Assembly (NCBI RefSeq): GCF_024172125.1
Contig: NZ_JAMZEA010000006.1
Coordinates: 372,001-436,000, forward strand
Direction of reading: 5' to 3'
Length of the DNA stretch: 64,000 nucleotides
DNA from: Actinomadura rupiterrae
GTDB lineage: Bacteria > Actinomycetota > Actinomycetes > Streptosporangiales > Streptosporangiaceae
Both the position numbers and the translations under genes were made by a program. The notes beneath the pieces are model-generated. The model worked only from the letters and a program-made list of their open reading frames with translations, ran no database searches and was not told the origin of the DNA. Every line of letters begins with the position of its first letter. Position 1 is the first letter of the stretch. Shown in pieces: positions 23,794 through 32,800 of the stretch.

Positions 23794-24984
23794 ATGACAT
23801 CGGTAGTGCACAAATGGAACGTCCACCCGGACCACGGCTGGCTGCGCGGGAAGCGGCCGGACGCGCCGGTGCAATTCGACGAGGAGCAGGGGCTCTGGAA
23901 CGTCTACGGCCACGCCGAGTGCCGGCGCATGCTCAATGACCACGAGACGTTCTCGTCCAACACCGCTCGGCTGCTCCCGGTGACCGTAGAGGCGGCGCTG
24001 CTGGAAGGCGACCTGTCCCAGATGGACCCGCCCGCCCACCGCGACTACCGCAGGCTGCTCAGCCCGGCCTTCACCCCGCGGCGCCTGGCCGCCCTGGAGG
24101 AGCGGGTCGCGGCGCTCACCGGCGAGCTGCTGGACGCGATGGACGGCCGGTCCGAGATCGAGGCCGTCGCCGACCTGGCCTACCCCCTGCCGGTGATCGT
24201 CATCGCCGAGCTGCTCGGCGTCCCGCCGTCCGACCGGGAGATGTTCCGCGGGTGGGCGGACGACGTCATCGAGAGCTTCAGCGGCTTCTCCGCGCTCGAC
24301 GAGGAGGAGGGCGGGAACGACATCCGTGAGGGCACCGAGCGGATGCGCCCGCTGCTGTCGTACCTGGCCGGGCACCTCGCCGAGCGGCGCCGCCACCCCC
24401 GGGAGGACCTGCTCACCGAGCTGGCCCTGGCGGAGGCCGGCGGCCGGCGGCTCACCGACAACGAGGCGGTGAACATCGCCAACATCCTGCTGATCACCGG
24501 CCACATCACCACCTCGATGATCCTCGGCAACACCGTGCTGTGCCTGGACGCCGATCCCGAGCAGGCCGCGCGGGTGCGCGCGGACCGCTCGCTGGTGCCG
24601 GGCGCGGTCGAGGAGGCGCTGCGGGTGCTGCCGCCGGCGGCGGTCCTGACCCGGGCGACCAACGCCGACTGCGAGATCGCCGGGCAGCGGATTCCGAAGG
24701 ACCAGCTGGTGTTCCTCTGGCTCGGCGCGGCCAACCGCGACCCGAGCGTCTTCGCGGCCCCCGAGGTCTTCGATCCCGGCCGCGACCCCAACCCGCATTT
24801 CGGGTTCGGCGGCGGGATCCACTTCTGCATCGGCGCGGGGCTGGCCCGGATCGAGGCGCGGTACGCCCTCAACGGCCTGCTGGACCGCTTCCCCGCGCTG
24901 CGCGCCGTCCCGGACGACCCGCCCGTCTTCTTCGAGACGCCCGACATGGTCGGCGTCCGCAAGCTCCCCCTCCACACCGTGTGA
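23794..24984 (+). CDS. cytochrome P450 (second of a pair)
   Basis: 396 residues from ATG 23,794, with GGAGAGG 3 bases upstream; ATG 23,713 overlapping the first P450's stop would add a repeat-derived tail of 27 residues. It is a paralogue of the first (HKWNVHPDHGWLRGKRPD start, LSQMDPPAHRDYRR, EEALR, haem motif FGGGIHFCIG with Cys near 345). The I-helix is ITGHITTS, with Ile in place of the conserved acid. Both paralogues thus depart from the proton-relay consensus. Likely a sequential or parallel tailoring oxidase in the peptide pathway. Confidence 0.9.
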   Translation: MTSVVHKWNVHPDHGWLRGKRPDAPVQFDEEQGLWNVYGHAECRRMLNDHETFSSNTARLLPVTVEAALLEGDLSQMDPPAHRDYRRLLSPAFTPRRLAALEERVAALTGELLDAMDGRSEIEAVADLAYPLPVIVIAELLGVPPSDREMFRGWADDVIESFSGFSALDEEEGGNDIREGTERMRPLLSYLAGHLAERRRHPREDLLTELALAEAGGRRLTDNEAVNIANILLITGHITTSMILGNTVLCLDADPEQAARVRADRSLVPGAVEEALRVLPPAAVLTRATNADCEIAGQRIPKDQLVFLWLGAANRDPSVFAAPEVFDPGRDPNPHFGFGGGIHFCIGAGLARIEARYALNGLLDRFPALRAVPDDPPVFFETPDMVGVRKLPLHTV

Positions 24985-25006
24985 CATCGAAGAGGAGCAC
25001 GTCTTC

Positions 25007-26041
25007 ATGGACGCGCAGTCGCTGCACCAGATGATGTACGGCCACATCCCAGCCCAGATCCTCTATGCCACCGCCGAGCTGGGTGTCGCGGACGCCCTGG
25101 CGGACGGCCCTCTCGACTGCGCGGACGTCGCCGGGCGGACCGCGACCGAGGTCCGGACGCTGCGCAGGCTCCTCCGCGCCCTGGTCGGGCTCGGCGTGGT
25201 CGAGCAGTTCGGCGCCGACCGCTTCGGGCTCACCGAGACCGGCGGGCTGCTGCGGTCCGACGCGCCCGGTTCGGTCCGCGACGATCTGCTGCTGTCGGTG
25301 ACGCCGGAGCTGTGGCGGGCCTGGGGTTCGCTCGCACGCTCCGTCCGCGACGGGCGAGCGCCCCGCGACCCCGCCACCGGGCTGACGGCCCACCAGGCGG
25401 CGCTGCGGGACCCGGAGACGGCGGCGCGCTACCGCGCCGCCATGGCCCGCGCCGGCCGCGAGTTCGCGGCCGGGATCGCCGAGGTCTACGACTTCACCCG
25501 CTTCGGAACGCTCGCCGACCTGGGCGGTGACGAGGGCGTCCTGCTCGCGGAGATCCTCTCCGCCAACCCCGGCTTGAAGGGCGTCCTGCACGACGTCCCG
25601 GAGTCGTTCGACCGCGTTCGGGCGACCATGGAGGCGGCCGGTACCGAAGACCGCTGCGAGCTCGCCGCCCGCGCTCCCGACGAGCCGCCGGGGCGCGGAG
25701 CCGACGCCTACCTGCTCAACCACCTCCTCCACGACCGCGACGACGACGCGGCGACCGCCCTCCTGCGCGGCTGCCGGACGGCCCTGGCGGCAGACGCCGT
25801 GCTGCTGGTGGTGGAGACGGTCATGCCGCCGGTCCTCACCCCCGGCGACTCGGCCACCTACGGGATGACCGATCTGAACACCATGGTCCACAGCGGCGGC
25901 CGCGAGCGTACGGCCGAGGAGTACCGCGCGCTGCTCGCGGCGGCGGGCTTCGCGCTCACCGCCGTGACCGACGTGCCGACCGTCGGGGGCCTGCCGTCCT
26001 ACAGCGTGATCGAGGCGGCCCCCGCCGCGCGGCCGGCGTGA
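25007..26041 (+). CDS. SAM-dependent O-methyltransferase (family 2)
   Basis: 344 residues; AAGAGGAG lies upstream of ATG 25,007. An N-terminal winged-helix dimerisation domain (TEVRTLRRLLRALVGLGVVEQ) is followed by the SAM fold: ADLGGDEGVLLAEIL near 170, HDVPESF, and NHLLHDRDDD with the putative catalytic His near 240, and ends GGLPSYSVIEA. The family methylates hydroxyls of aromatic or polyketide-like products. It ends the 17,884-26,041 operon. Possible targets are a hydroxylated indole or amino acid; the assignment is open. Confidence 0.88.
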   Translation: MDAQSLHQMMYGHIPAQILYATAELGVADALADGPLDCADVAGRTATEVRTLRRLLRALVGLGVVEQFGADRFGLTETGGLLRSDAPGSVRDDLLLSVTPELWRAWGSLARSVRDGRAPRDPATGLTAHQAALRDPETAARYRAAMARAGREFAAGIAEVYDFTRFGTLADLGGDEGVLLAEILSANPGLKGVLHDVPESFDRVRATMEAAGTEDRCELAARAPDEPPGRGADAYLLNHLLHDRDDDAATALLRGCRTALAADAVLLVVETVMPPVLTPGDSATYGMTDLNTMVHSGGRERTAEEYRALLAAAGFALTAVTDVPTVGGLPSYSVIEAAPAARPA

Positions 26042-26052
26042 CGAGGGACGAG

Positions 26053-26150
26053 ATGGAGTACCGGATTCTGGGGCCGTCGAGGTCCGGGACGAGGGCGCCG
26101 AGGTCCCGCTGGCCGGTCCCAAGCAGCGCACCGTCCTCGCCGCCCGGCCC
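26053..26150 (+). pseudogene. truncated SARP/AfsR-type regulator start
   Basis: ATG 26,053 begins MEYRILG, and after loss of one base near 26,075 the neighbouring frame continues VEVRDEGAEVPLAGPKQRTVLAA, the start of the winged-helix domain of SARP/AfsR/BTAD regulators. The gene then stops being recognisable near 26,150, before the recognition helix. It lies between two converging operons and is the remains of a lost pathway activator or of an adjacent gene cut by rearrangement. Confidence 0.7.
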
Positions 26151-26163
26151 GCGCCCTCAGCGG

Positions 26164-26748
26164 TCACGGGTGCGGCCAGGCGCTGTAGCGCCGCAGACCG
26201 TAGAGCAGCGGCCGGCGGCCGGTCCGGTTGACGACCTCGCGGACCTCACCGAACACCACGACGTGGTCGCCGACCGGAAGGCGCATGCCCGCCCGGCAGT
26301 CGGCGACCGCGTGCGCGTCCTCGGGCAGGTGCGGGCCCGCCGCGCCGTCCCCCAGGTGCCACCCGACCCGGTCGAACCGGTGCGGGTCGCCGGACGCGAA
26401 CAGCTCCGCGGTGGCCTGGGCGCCGTCGTCCAGCAGGTTGACGGCGAACTCGCCCCGGCGGACGACCGCGTCCAGCGTCGGGCTCCCGCTCCGCAGGCAG
26501 ACCAGCAGCGTGGGCGGGTCCATCGTCACGCTGCACACCGACGAGCAGGTCATGCCCCAGGGCCGGCCGGCGAGGTCCAGCGCGGTGACGATCGCGACGC
26601 CGGTAGGGAACCCGCGCATCATCGCCCGGAAGCCCTCGCGGCCGCCCGGGCCGGCCGGCCGGGCGAGCCCGCCGGCCGGGCCGGGAGGCTCGGCCGGCCG
26701 GGCCGGCCCGGGCAGCGAGGCCAGGTGCTCGTCAGGCATCTCGATCAC
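26164..26748 (-). CDS. flavin reductase, partner of the halogenase
   Basis: 194 residues from GTG 26,748 (ATG 26,739 is an equally good start); both overlap the halogenase end. Core: FRAMMRGFPTGVAIVTA, WGMTCSSVCSVTMDPPTLLVCL, GEFAVNLLDDGAQ and the DHVVVFGEV strand, the flavin-reductase-like FMN-binding split barrel. It supplies FADH2 to the tryptophan halogenase. A Pro/Gly/Ala-rich N-terminal stretch (about 10-36) is unusual. Last gene of the large minus-strand operon. Confidence 0.9.
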   Translation of the reverse strand: MIEMPDEHLASLPGPARPAEPPGPAGGLARPAGPGGREGFRAMMRGFPTGVAIVTALDLAGRPWGMTCSSVCSVTMDPPTLLVCLRSGSPTLDAVVRRGEFAVNLLDDGAQATAELFASGDPHRFDRVGWHLGDGAAGPHLPEDAHAVADCRAGMRLPVGDHVVVFGEVREVVNRTGRRPLLYGLRRYSAWPHP

Positions 26749-28303
26749 GCATGGCGGCGAGGTACTCGTGGTGCGTGGGCAGGGTGTCCGCCAACCGGGC
26801 GGCCCGGTCGCGGATGGCGCCGAACTCCTTGGCCGCGGCGGCCGGGTCCGACAGCGCGAGCGCCGGCGACGGGCGGGGCCGGATCGCGCCGGTCCCGAGC
26901 AGGATGCACATGTAGGAGTACGGCGGCAGCCCGTGGTAGTACGGGAAGATCGTCTCGCTGTCGGGCAGCCCCGCCTTCCAGCGCTCCAGCCGCCCGGCCA
27001 GCGCGTCCGGGACGACCCGGGTCTTGGTGTCGCGCCAGTACTGGGTGTCCGCGCGCGCCGCGCCCTGGTAGTGCAGGACGAGGAACTCGCGCACGCCGTC
27101 CATCACGTGCGCGACGGCGTCGTTGTACCGCTCGCGCGCCCTCGGGTCCCAGTCGGGGCCGGGGAAGTACTTCACCAGCTGCTCGATCGCATGGTGGATG
27201 AAGAAGATCCCGGTCGACTCCAGCGGCTCGACGAACCCGCTGGCCAGCCCGATCGCGACGCAGTTGTTCTTCCACGACTGCCCGCTGCGGCCGATCCGCA
27301 TGCGGATGTGGTTGGCCTCGGCGTCGGCCGCTTCCGGGCCGACGAACTCGCGCAGGGTGCGTTCGGCCTCCTCCGGCGAGATGTAGTCGCGCGCGTAGAC
27401 GTAGCCGGTGCCGATCCGGCTGAACAGCGGGATCGTCCAGATCCAGCCCGCCTCCTGTGCCGTGGCGACGGTGCACGGGCGCATGGCGGTCTTCGCCATG
27501 TCGAGCGGCACCTGCAGCGCCACCGCGCTGTCGTTGGGCAGGGTGTCCTGGTAGGAGATGAACGGGACCTCAAGCGCCTTGTTCAGCAGCAGGCCGCGGA
27601 ACCCGGTGCAGTCCACGAACAGGTCGCCGTGCAGCTCCCCGTGCTCGGCGGTGACGACGTGGTCGATCCAGCCGCGCTCGTCGAGCCGCACGTCCCGCAC
27701 CTCGTCGATGATGTGGCGCACGCCGCGGTCCACCGCGTAACCGGTGAGGAACTTCGCGAGCAGCGCCGCCTCGAAGTGGTAGGCGTAGGGGAACTGCGTC
27801 TTGCCCTGGTGTTCGGACATGGTCAGCCCGACGGGCTCCTCCGCGGCGTTCGGCTCGCGGTTGACCAGCGTGCCGTCCAGGTGCCGGGGGCTGCGGCCGG
27901 CATCGCACAGGGACGGCATCACGAAGCAGTCCTGGTCGAACCGGTCGCCCGGGCCGTCCTGGAGCCACCAGTCCGCCAGCGGGAACCCGCCGACCGACCG
28001 GATCTGCTCGAACGGGTGGTAGAAGTAGTGCCCCGGACGCCGCCAGTCCTCGAACCGGACGCCGAGCTTGTAGGTCGCGTTGCAGAACGGCATCCACTCC
28101 TCCTCGCGCAGGTCGAGGAACTCGAAGAAGTGGCGGATGTCGCTGAAGGTCGCCTCGCCGACCCCGATGGTGCCGATCCTGCCGGACTCGACGAGGGTGA
28201 TCCGCAGCCGGTCGGCGAACGCCGCCTTCAGGTACGCGGCGGTCATCCAGCCCGCGGTGCCGCCTCCGACGATGACGACGTGGTCGGGGTTCCGCTCGGT
28301 CAC
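26732..28303 (-). CDS. FAD-dependent tryptophan halogenase
   Basis: 523 residues from GTG 28,303, overlapping the mbtH-like stop by 4 bp. FAD motif GGGTAGW at 13-19; catalytic Lys in TYKLGVRFEDW (about residue 79); WxWxIP as GWIWTIPLF near 290; and SGFVEPLESTGIFF with the conserved Glu near 360. These mark flavin-dependent tryptophan halogenases, which chlorinate free Trp through HOCl held near the Lys. Length is normal. The regiochemistry cannot be read by eye. Chloro-tryptophan is therefore an expected building block, perhaps for the last module. Confidence 0.94.
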   Translation of the reverse strand: MTERNPDHVVIVGGGTAGWMTAAYLKAAFADRLRITLVESGRIGTIGVGEATFSDIRHFFEFLDLREEEWMPFCNATYKLGVRFEDWRRPGHYFYHPFEQIRSVGGFPLADWWLQDGPGDRFDQDCFVMPSLCDAGRSPRHLDGTLVNREPNAAEEPVGLTMSEHQGKTQFPYAYHFEAALLAKFLTGYAVDRGVRHIIDEVRDVRLDERGWIDHVVTAEHGELHGDLFVDCTGFRGLLLNKALEVPFISYQDTLPNDSAVALQVPLDMAKTAMRPCTVATAQEAGWIWTIPLFSRIGTGYVYARDYISPEEAERTLREFVGPEAADAEANHIRMRIGRSGQSWKNNCVAIGLASGFVEPLESTGIFFIHHAIEQLVKYFPGPDWDPRARERYNDAVAHVMDGVREFLVLHYQGAARADTQYWRDTKTRVVPDALAGRLERWKAGLPDSETIFPYYHGLPPYSYMCILLGTGAIRPRPSPALALSDPAAAAKEFGAIRDRAARLADTLPTHHEYLAAMRDRDA

Positions 28304-28530
28304 TTGGCCTCCTCAAGGTCGGCGGCCATCGCCTCGCGCAGGCTGCGCGGCCGCATGTCGGTCCAGTTCCGCTCGATGTGCTCCAGGCACGCGGCCCGGT
28401 CGGCCCCGCCGTAGGCGACCCGCCAGCCGTCCGGGACGGAGGCGAAGGTCGGCCACAGGGAGTGCTGGTCCTCGTCGTTCACCAGGACGTAGAACTCGCC
28501 GTCCTCGGCATCGAACGGGTTGGTGCTCAT
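28300..28530 (-). CDS. mbtH-like: MbtH-like protein
   Basis: 76 residues. All family marks are present: NPFD, LVNDEDQHSLWPTFASVPDGW, CLEHIERNWTDMRPRSLRE. MbtH-like proteins bind A domains and are needed for their solubility or activity. It overlaps both the hydroxylase (4 bp, ATGA) and the halogenase (4 bp, GTGA), so the three are translationally coupled. It probably serves several A domains of this cluster. Confidence 0.96.
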   Translation of the reverse strand: MSTNPFDAEDGEFYVLVNDEDQHSLWPTFASVPDGWRVAYGGADRAACLEHIERNWTDMRPRSLREAMAADLEEAK

Positions 28531-29831
28531 ACGCGGACTCCGTTCCGCTTCTCGGCGGCCGCGCGGGCCGCGATGGATCCGACGATCTCGCCGCTGCGGG
28601 TCGCCAGGTTCGACAGCAGCGACGACGACAGCCCGTGCGTGTCCTCGGTCCCGCCCTGCAGGTAGATCCCGCAGCGGACGTCGTCGCCGGTGACCACCCG
28701 GTAGTCCCGCTCGACCCGCAGCCGCCCGGCGGCGTCGCGGGCGCAGCGTCCGGCCAGCTCGCCGAGGACCCGGCCGGGGTCCATCGGGTCGTATCCGGTA
28801 GCGCAGACCAGCAGGTCGACGTCCAGGTCCCGGGACCTGTCGGAGGCGGTCGAGTGCACGGTGACGCGGGTCTCCCCCGCGACGGACTTGGCGTGGGTGA
28901 CGCGGGACAGGTTGAGGAAGCGCAGCCGTCCGGTCCCGGACAGCTCGTCGTCGTAGGCGCGCCGGTAAAGCTCCTTGGCCACGTCGCCGTCGACGACCGA
29001 GTAGTTGGTGCCCGCGTGGTACCGCCAGAACGCGGTCCGCGCCTCGGCGGAGCCGTGGTAGTAGTCGTCGACCGCCGCCGGGTCGAACACCTGGTTGGCG
29101 AAGGGGGTGTCGTCGGCGACGGTGTAGCCGTAGGACGGCAGGATCGCGTAGACGGTCGCCTCCGGCAGCGCGTCGTACAGGAACTTGACGACCTCGGCGG
29201 CGCTCTGCCCCGCTCCGGCGACGGCCACCCGCCGCAGCGAGCGGGGGTCCAGCCGGCGGAAGCGGTGGAGGAACTCCGCGGCGTGGAAGACGGACTCGTC
29301 GGGTTCCATCCCCGCGGGCATCCGCGGCACCAGGCCCGTGGAGATGACCAGGTTGCGGGCGTCCACCGACCGCGTCCCGCCCGGGGCCCGGGGGTCGCGC
29401 ACCTCGACGCGCAGGCGGTCCACCGGCCCCGGCCGCCGGTCCGGGACGGCCCGCACGGCGGTCACCTCCGCGCCGTAGTCGACCCGGTGCGCGACCCTCG
29501 CCGCCGCCCATTCGAGGTAGTCGTGGAACTCCCGCCGGGTCGGGAAGAAGTCCTGGTTGTTCACGAACCGGACCAGCCGTCCCCGCTCGTGCAGGTAGGA
29601 GACGAAGCTGAACGGCGACACGGGGTTGCGGAAGGTGACCAGGTCCTTCAGGAAGGAGACCTGCATCTTCGCCGAGGGGACCAGCATCCCGCGGTGCCAG
29701 CCGAGCGCGGGCTGCCGCTCGAGGAACAGGGCGCTGAGCGGTTCCTCGCTCTCCTCCAGCGCGATCGCCAGCGAGAGGTTGGAGGGGCCGAACCCGATGC
29801 CCACCACGTCGTACAGTTCACTCTCGTCCAT
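28527..29831 (-). CDS. ktzI-like: KtzI-like L-ornithine N5-monooxygenase
   Basis: 434 residues. FAD motif GIGFGPSNLSLA at 11-22, the MLVPSAKMQVSFLKDLVTFRNP substrate segment, NADPH motif AGAGQSAAE near 203-211 and LLVCATGY near 341-348. The family N-hydroxylates ornithine or lysine. With the KtzT-like enzyme at 17,096, N5-hydroxy-ornithine is the expected product and the committed step to piperazic acid, as in kutzneride biosynthesis; a siderophore role is less likely because no other siderophore genes are present. It is preceded by the large NRPS with a 42-bp gap. Confidence 0.92.
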   Translation of the reverse strand: MDESELYDVVGIGFGPSNLSLAIALEESEEPLSALFLERQPALGWHRGMLVPSAKMQVSFLKDLVTFRNPVSPFSFVSYLHERGRLVRFVNNQDFFPTRREFHDYLEWAAARVAHRVDYGAEVTAVRAVPDRRPGPVDRLRVEVRDPRAPGGTRSVDARNLVISTGLVPRMPAGMEPDESVFHAAEFLHRFRRLDPRSLRRVAVAGAGQSAAEVVKFLYDALPEATVYAILPSYGYTVADDTPFANQVFDPAAVDDYYHGSAEARTAFWRYHAGTNYSVVDGDVAKELYRRAYDDELSGTGRLRFLNLSRVTHAKSVAGETRVTVHSTASDRSRDLDVDLLVCATGYDPMDPGRVLGELAGRCARDAAGRLRVERDYRVVTGDDVRCGIYLQGGTEDTHGLSSSLLSNLATRSGEIVGSIAARAAAEKRNGVRV

Positions 29832-29873
29832 TCGAGCACTCCCTCGGTGACGGCCTGTTGTTCTCGGTGCCTC

Positions 29874-32800
29874 TCACGACCACGGCGTCGCGCCGCCGGC
29901 GGCGAGGTGCCGCCCGACGATCCGGCAGATCTCGGCGGCGGGTCCGGGGAGGTGCAGGTCCCCGTGCGCGGACTGGATGTCGTGCTGGTGCAGGGTCCCC
30001 TCCACGTGCGGGCGCCACAGCCCGGCGAACGACCCCCCGGGCTTGGGCACCGCGTCGAAGAGCAGCGCGTCGCCGCGGAAGACCGGCGAGTCGAAGCCGG
30101 GCGCGAGGCGCGTGTAGTTGGTGATCACCGCTACGGCGCCGTCCACGAAGGCGCTGTAGTCGCCGGAGCCGGCGGCGTCGGTGAGGTGCGCGGCGAAGTA
30201 GTCGCGGATCTCCGCCTCGGTGGGCGGACGCTCCTCGGCGAGGCGTCCGCCGGGAACGCTGTCCAGCAGCGCCAGCAGGCCCACCTCGTTCCCGAGGCGC
30301 TGGAGTTCGGCGGCCACCGCGTGCGCCAGGGTGCCGCCGCCGGAGAGCCCGAGCAGGTGGAACGGCCCTTCGGGCTGGACGCGCAGGATCTCGGCGACGT
30401 AGTCGGCGACCATCTCCCCGATGGACGCGGGCAGCGGGGCCGAGCCGTCGAACCCCTTGGCCTGGACGCCGTAGACGGGCCGGTCCGCGGGCAAGGACCC
30501 GGCGAGTCCCAGGTACGGCCAGCAGAGCCCGCCGCCCGGGTGGATCCACCACAGCGGCTCCCGTTCGCCTCCGGCCCTGAGAGTCAGCACCGGCCCGAAC
30601 GGGTCCTCAGCCCCGGCCCGGTCGTCGGCCCCGGCCCGGTCGTCGGCGGCCCCGGCCTGGTCGGCGGCCCCGGCCTGGTCGTCGGCGCCCGCTGCCAGAC
30701 GCGCGGCGAGCCCGGCGACGGTCGGGGCCTGGAACACCGTCCGCATCGGCACCTCGACGCCGAGGACCGTGCGCACCCGGTTGACGATCCGGGCGGCCAG
30801 CAGGGAGTCCCCGCCCAGGGCGAAGAAGTCGTCGTCGGCCCCGACCCGGTCGAGCCCGAGCACCTCGGCGAACAGCCCGCACAGGATGCGCTCGCGCGCC
30901 GTGCGCGGCGCGCGTCCGGCCGCGGCCCCCGACAGGTCCGGGAGCGGCAGGGCACGCCGGTCGACCTTCGCGCTCGGCGTCAGCGGGATCGCGTCCACCG
31001 GTGTCAGCGCGGCGGGCATCATGTGCTCGGGCAGGCGCTCGCGCAGGTGCCGGCGGAGCGCCCCGACCAGGCCGCCGTCCGGCGCGGACGCGGCGTCCCC
31101 GGCGGGGACCACGTAGCCGACCAGGCGCGGGTCGCCGAGCCGGTCGTCCACGAACACCGCCGCCCGGCCGACCGCCGGGTGCTCCAGCAGGCGGCTCTCG
31201 ACCTCCCCCGGCTCGATCCGGAACCCGCGGACCTTGACCTGGTCGTCGGTGCGGCCGTGGAACACCAGGTCGCCCTCCGGGGTGAGCCGGACGAGGTCGC
31301 CGGTCCGGTACATGCGCGCGCCGGGCGGCCCCGCCGGGCAGGCCACGAAGCGCTGCGCGGTGAGGTCCGCGCGGCCCACGTAGCCGCGCGCGACCCCGGC
31401 CCCGGCGACGTACAGCTCCCCGGCGACGCCGGGAGGCACCGGACGCAGCGCGCCGTCGAGCACCAGCAGCCGGAGGCCCGGGATCGTCCGCCCGATCGGC
31501 GCGGCGCCGGCGTCAGCGCCGAGCGGCGCGCTCATGGTGGCGGCGGCGGTCGTCTCCGTCTGCCCGTAGACGTTCACCATCCGGCGGCCGGGCGCCCACG
31601 CGGCGACCGTCTCCGCCGGGACCGCCTCGCCGCCGGTCACCAGCGTCCGCACGGTGGGCAGCGACGCGGGGTCCAGCAGCTCCAGCACCGGCGGCGGGAT
31701 CATGGCGTGGGTGGTCCGCGCCTCGGTGATCGTCCGGGCCAGCACGGGCCCGGGCACCAGGTCGGCGCTGTCGGCCATGACCACGCCGGCGCCCGAGAAG
31801 AGCGCGGTGAACAGCTCGCAGAGCGACACGTCGAAGCTCGGCGAGGCCAGCTGCAGCATCCGCGACCCGGCGGTGACGCCGAGCCGCCGGGCGTGCGCGG
31901 CGGCCAGCGCGCCCACCCCGCGGTGGGTGACCGCGACGCCCTTGGGCCGTCCGGTCGAGCCGGAGGTGTACAGGACGTAGGCCAGGCCGTCCAGGTCCGC
32001 GGCGGGCCCGATCGTGGCGCGCCCGGCGGGCGGCTCGTCGGAAGCGGGCAGCGGCTCGTCCACCCGCAGCATCGGCACCGCGCACGCGGACAGCGCCGGG
32101 CACGCGGACAGCACCTCGGCGCCGTCCGCGTCCGCGATCGCCAACCCGGCCCCGGAGTCCGAGACCATGTAGTCGATCCGCTCCGCCGGATAGGAGTGGT
32201 CGACCGGAAGGTACGCCGCGCCCGCCTTGGCCACGGCGAGCAGCGCGACCACCAGGTCCGGGGACCGCCGCACCGCCACCGCCACCACGGTCTCCGGCCG
32301 CGCGCCGCGGCGGACCAGCTCGCCCGCCAGCCGGTCCGACCGGACGTCGAGATCCTTGTAGGTCAGCTCGCTTCCGCCGAACACCACCGCGACGGCATCG
32401 GGGGTCGCGGTCGCCTGGGCCGTGAACAGCTCGGCGATGGTCCCCTGCGGCGCCGGCTCGGCCGTGGCGTCGAGATGGGCCAGGGCGCGCTCCCGCTCCG
32501 GGTCGTCCGGGACGTCCAGAGTGCCGACCGGCACCTCCGGATCGTCGGCCACCTGCCGCAGCACCCGTTCCAGGAGTGCGGCAGAGCGGGCCGCGACCGT
32601 GCCGTCGAGCGCGGTCTCGCGGTACTGGACGGTGACCTGGAGGTGGGGCGCGGCGGCGGCCGCCATGCCGAGCGGGTAGTGGGTGGCGGTGAGCGCGCTG
32701 ACCCCGGTGACCGAGATCCCGGCGGCGGAGTTCGCCGCGCCGATCCCGGCGGTGTCGATCGGGAACGACTCGAACACCGCCGCCGTGTCGAACAGGACGG

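Noticed and set aside
28527..29831. Siderophore biosynthesis as the role of the ornithine hydroxylase
   Set aside because: No N-acyltransferase, IucA/IucC synthetase, siderophore transporter or iron-box-like site was noticed, whereas a KtzT-like gene is present.
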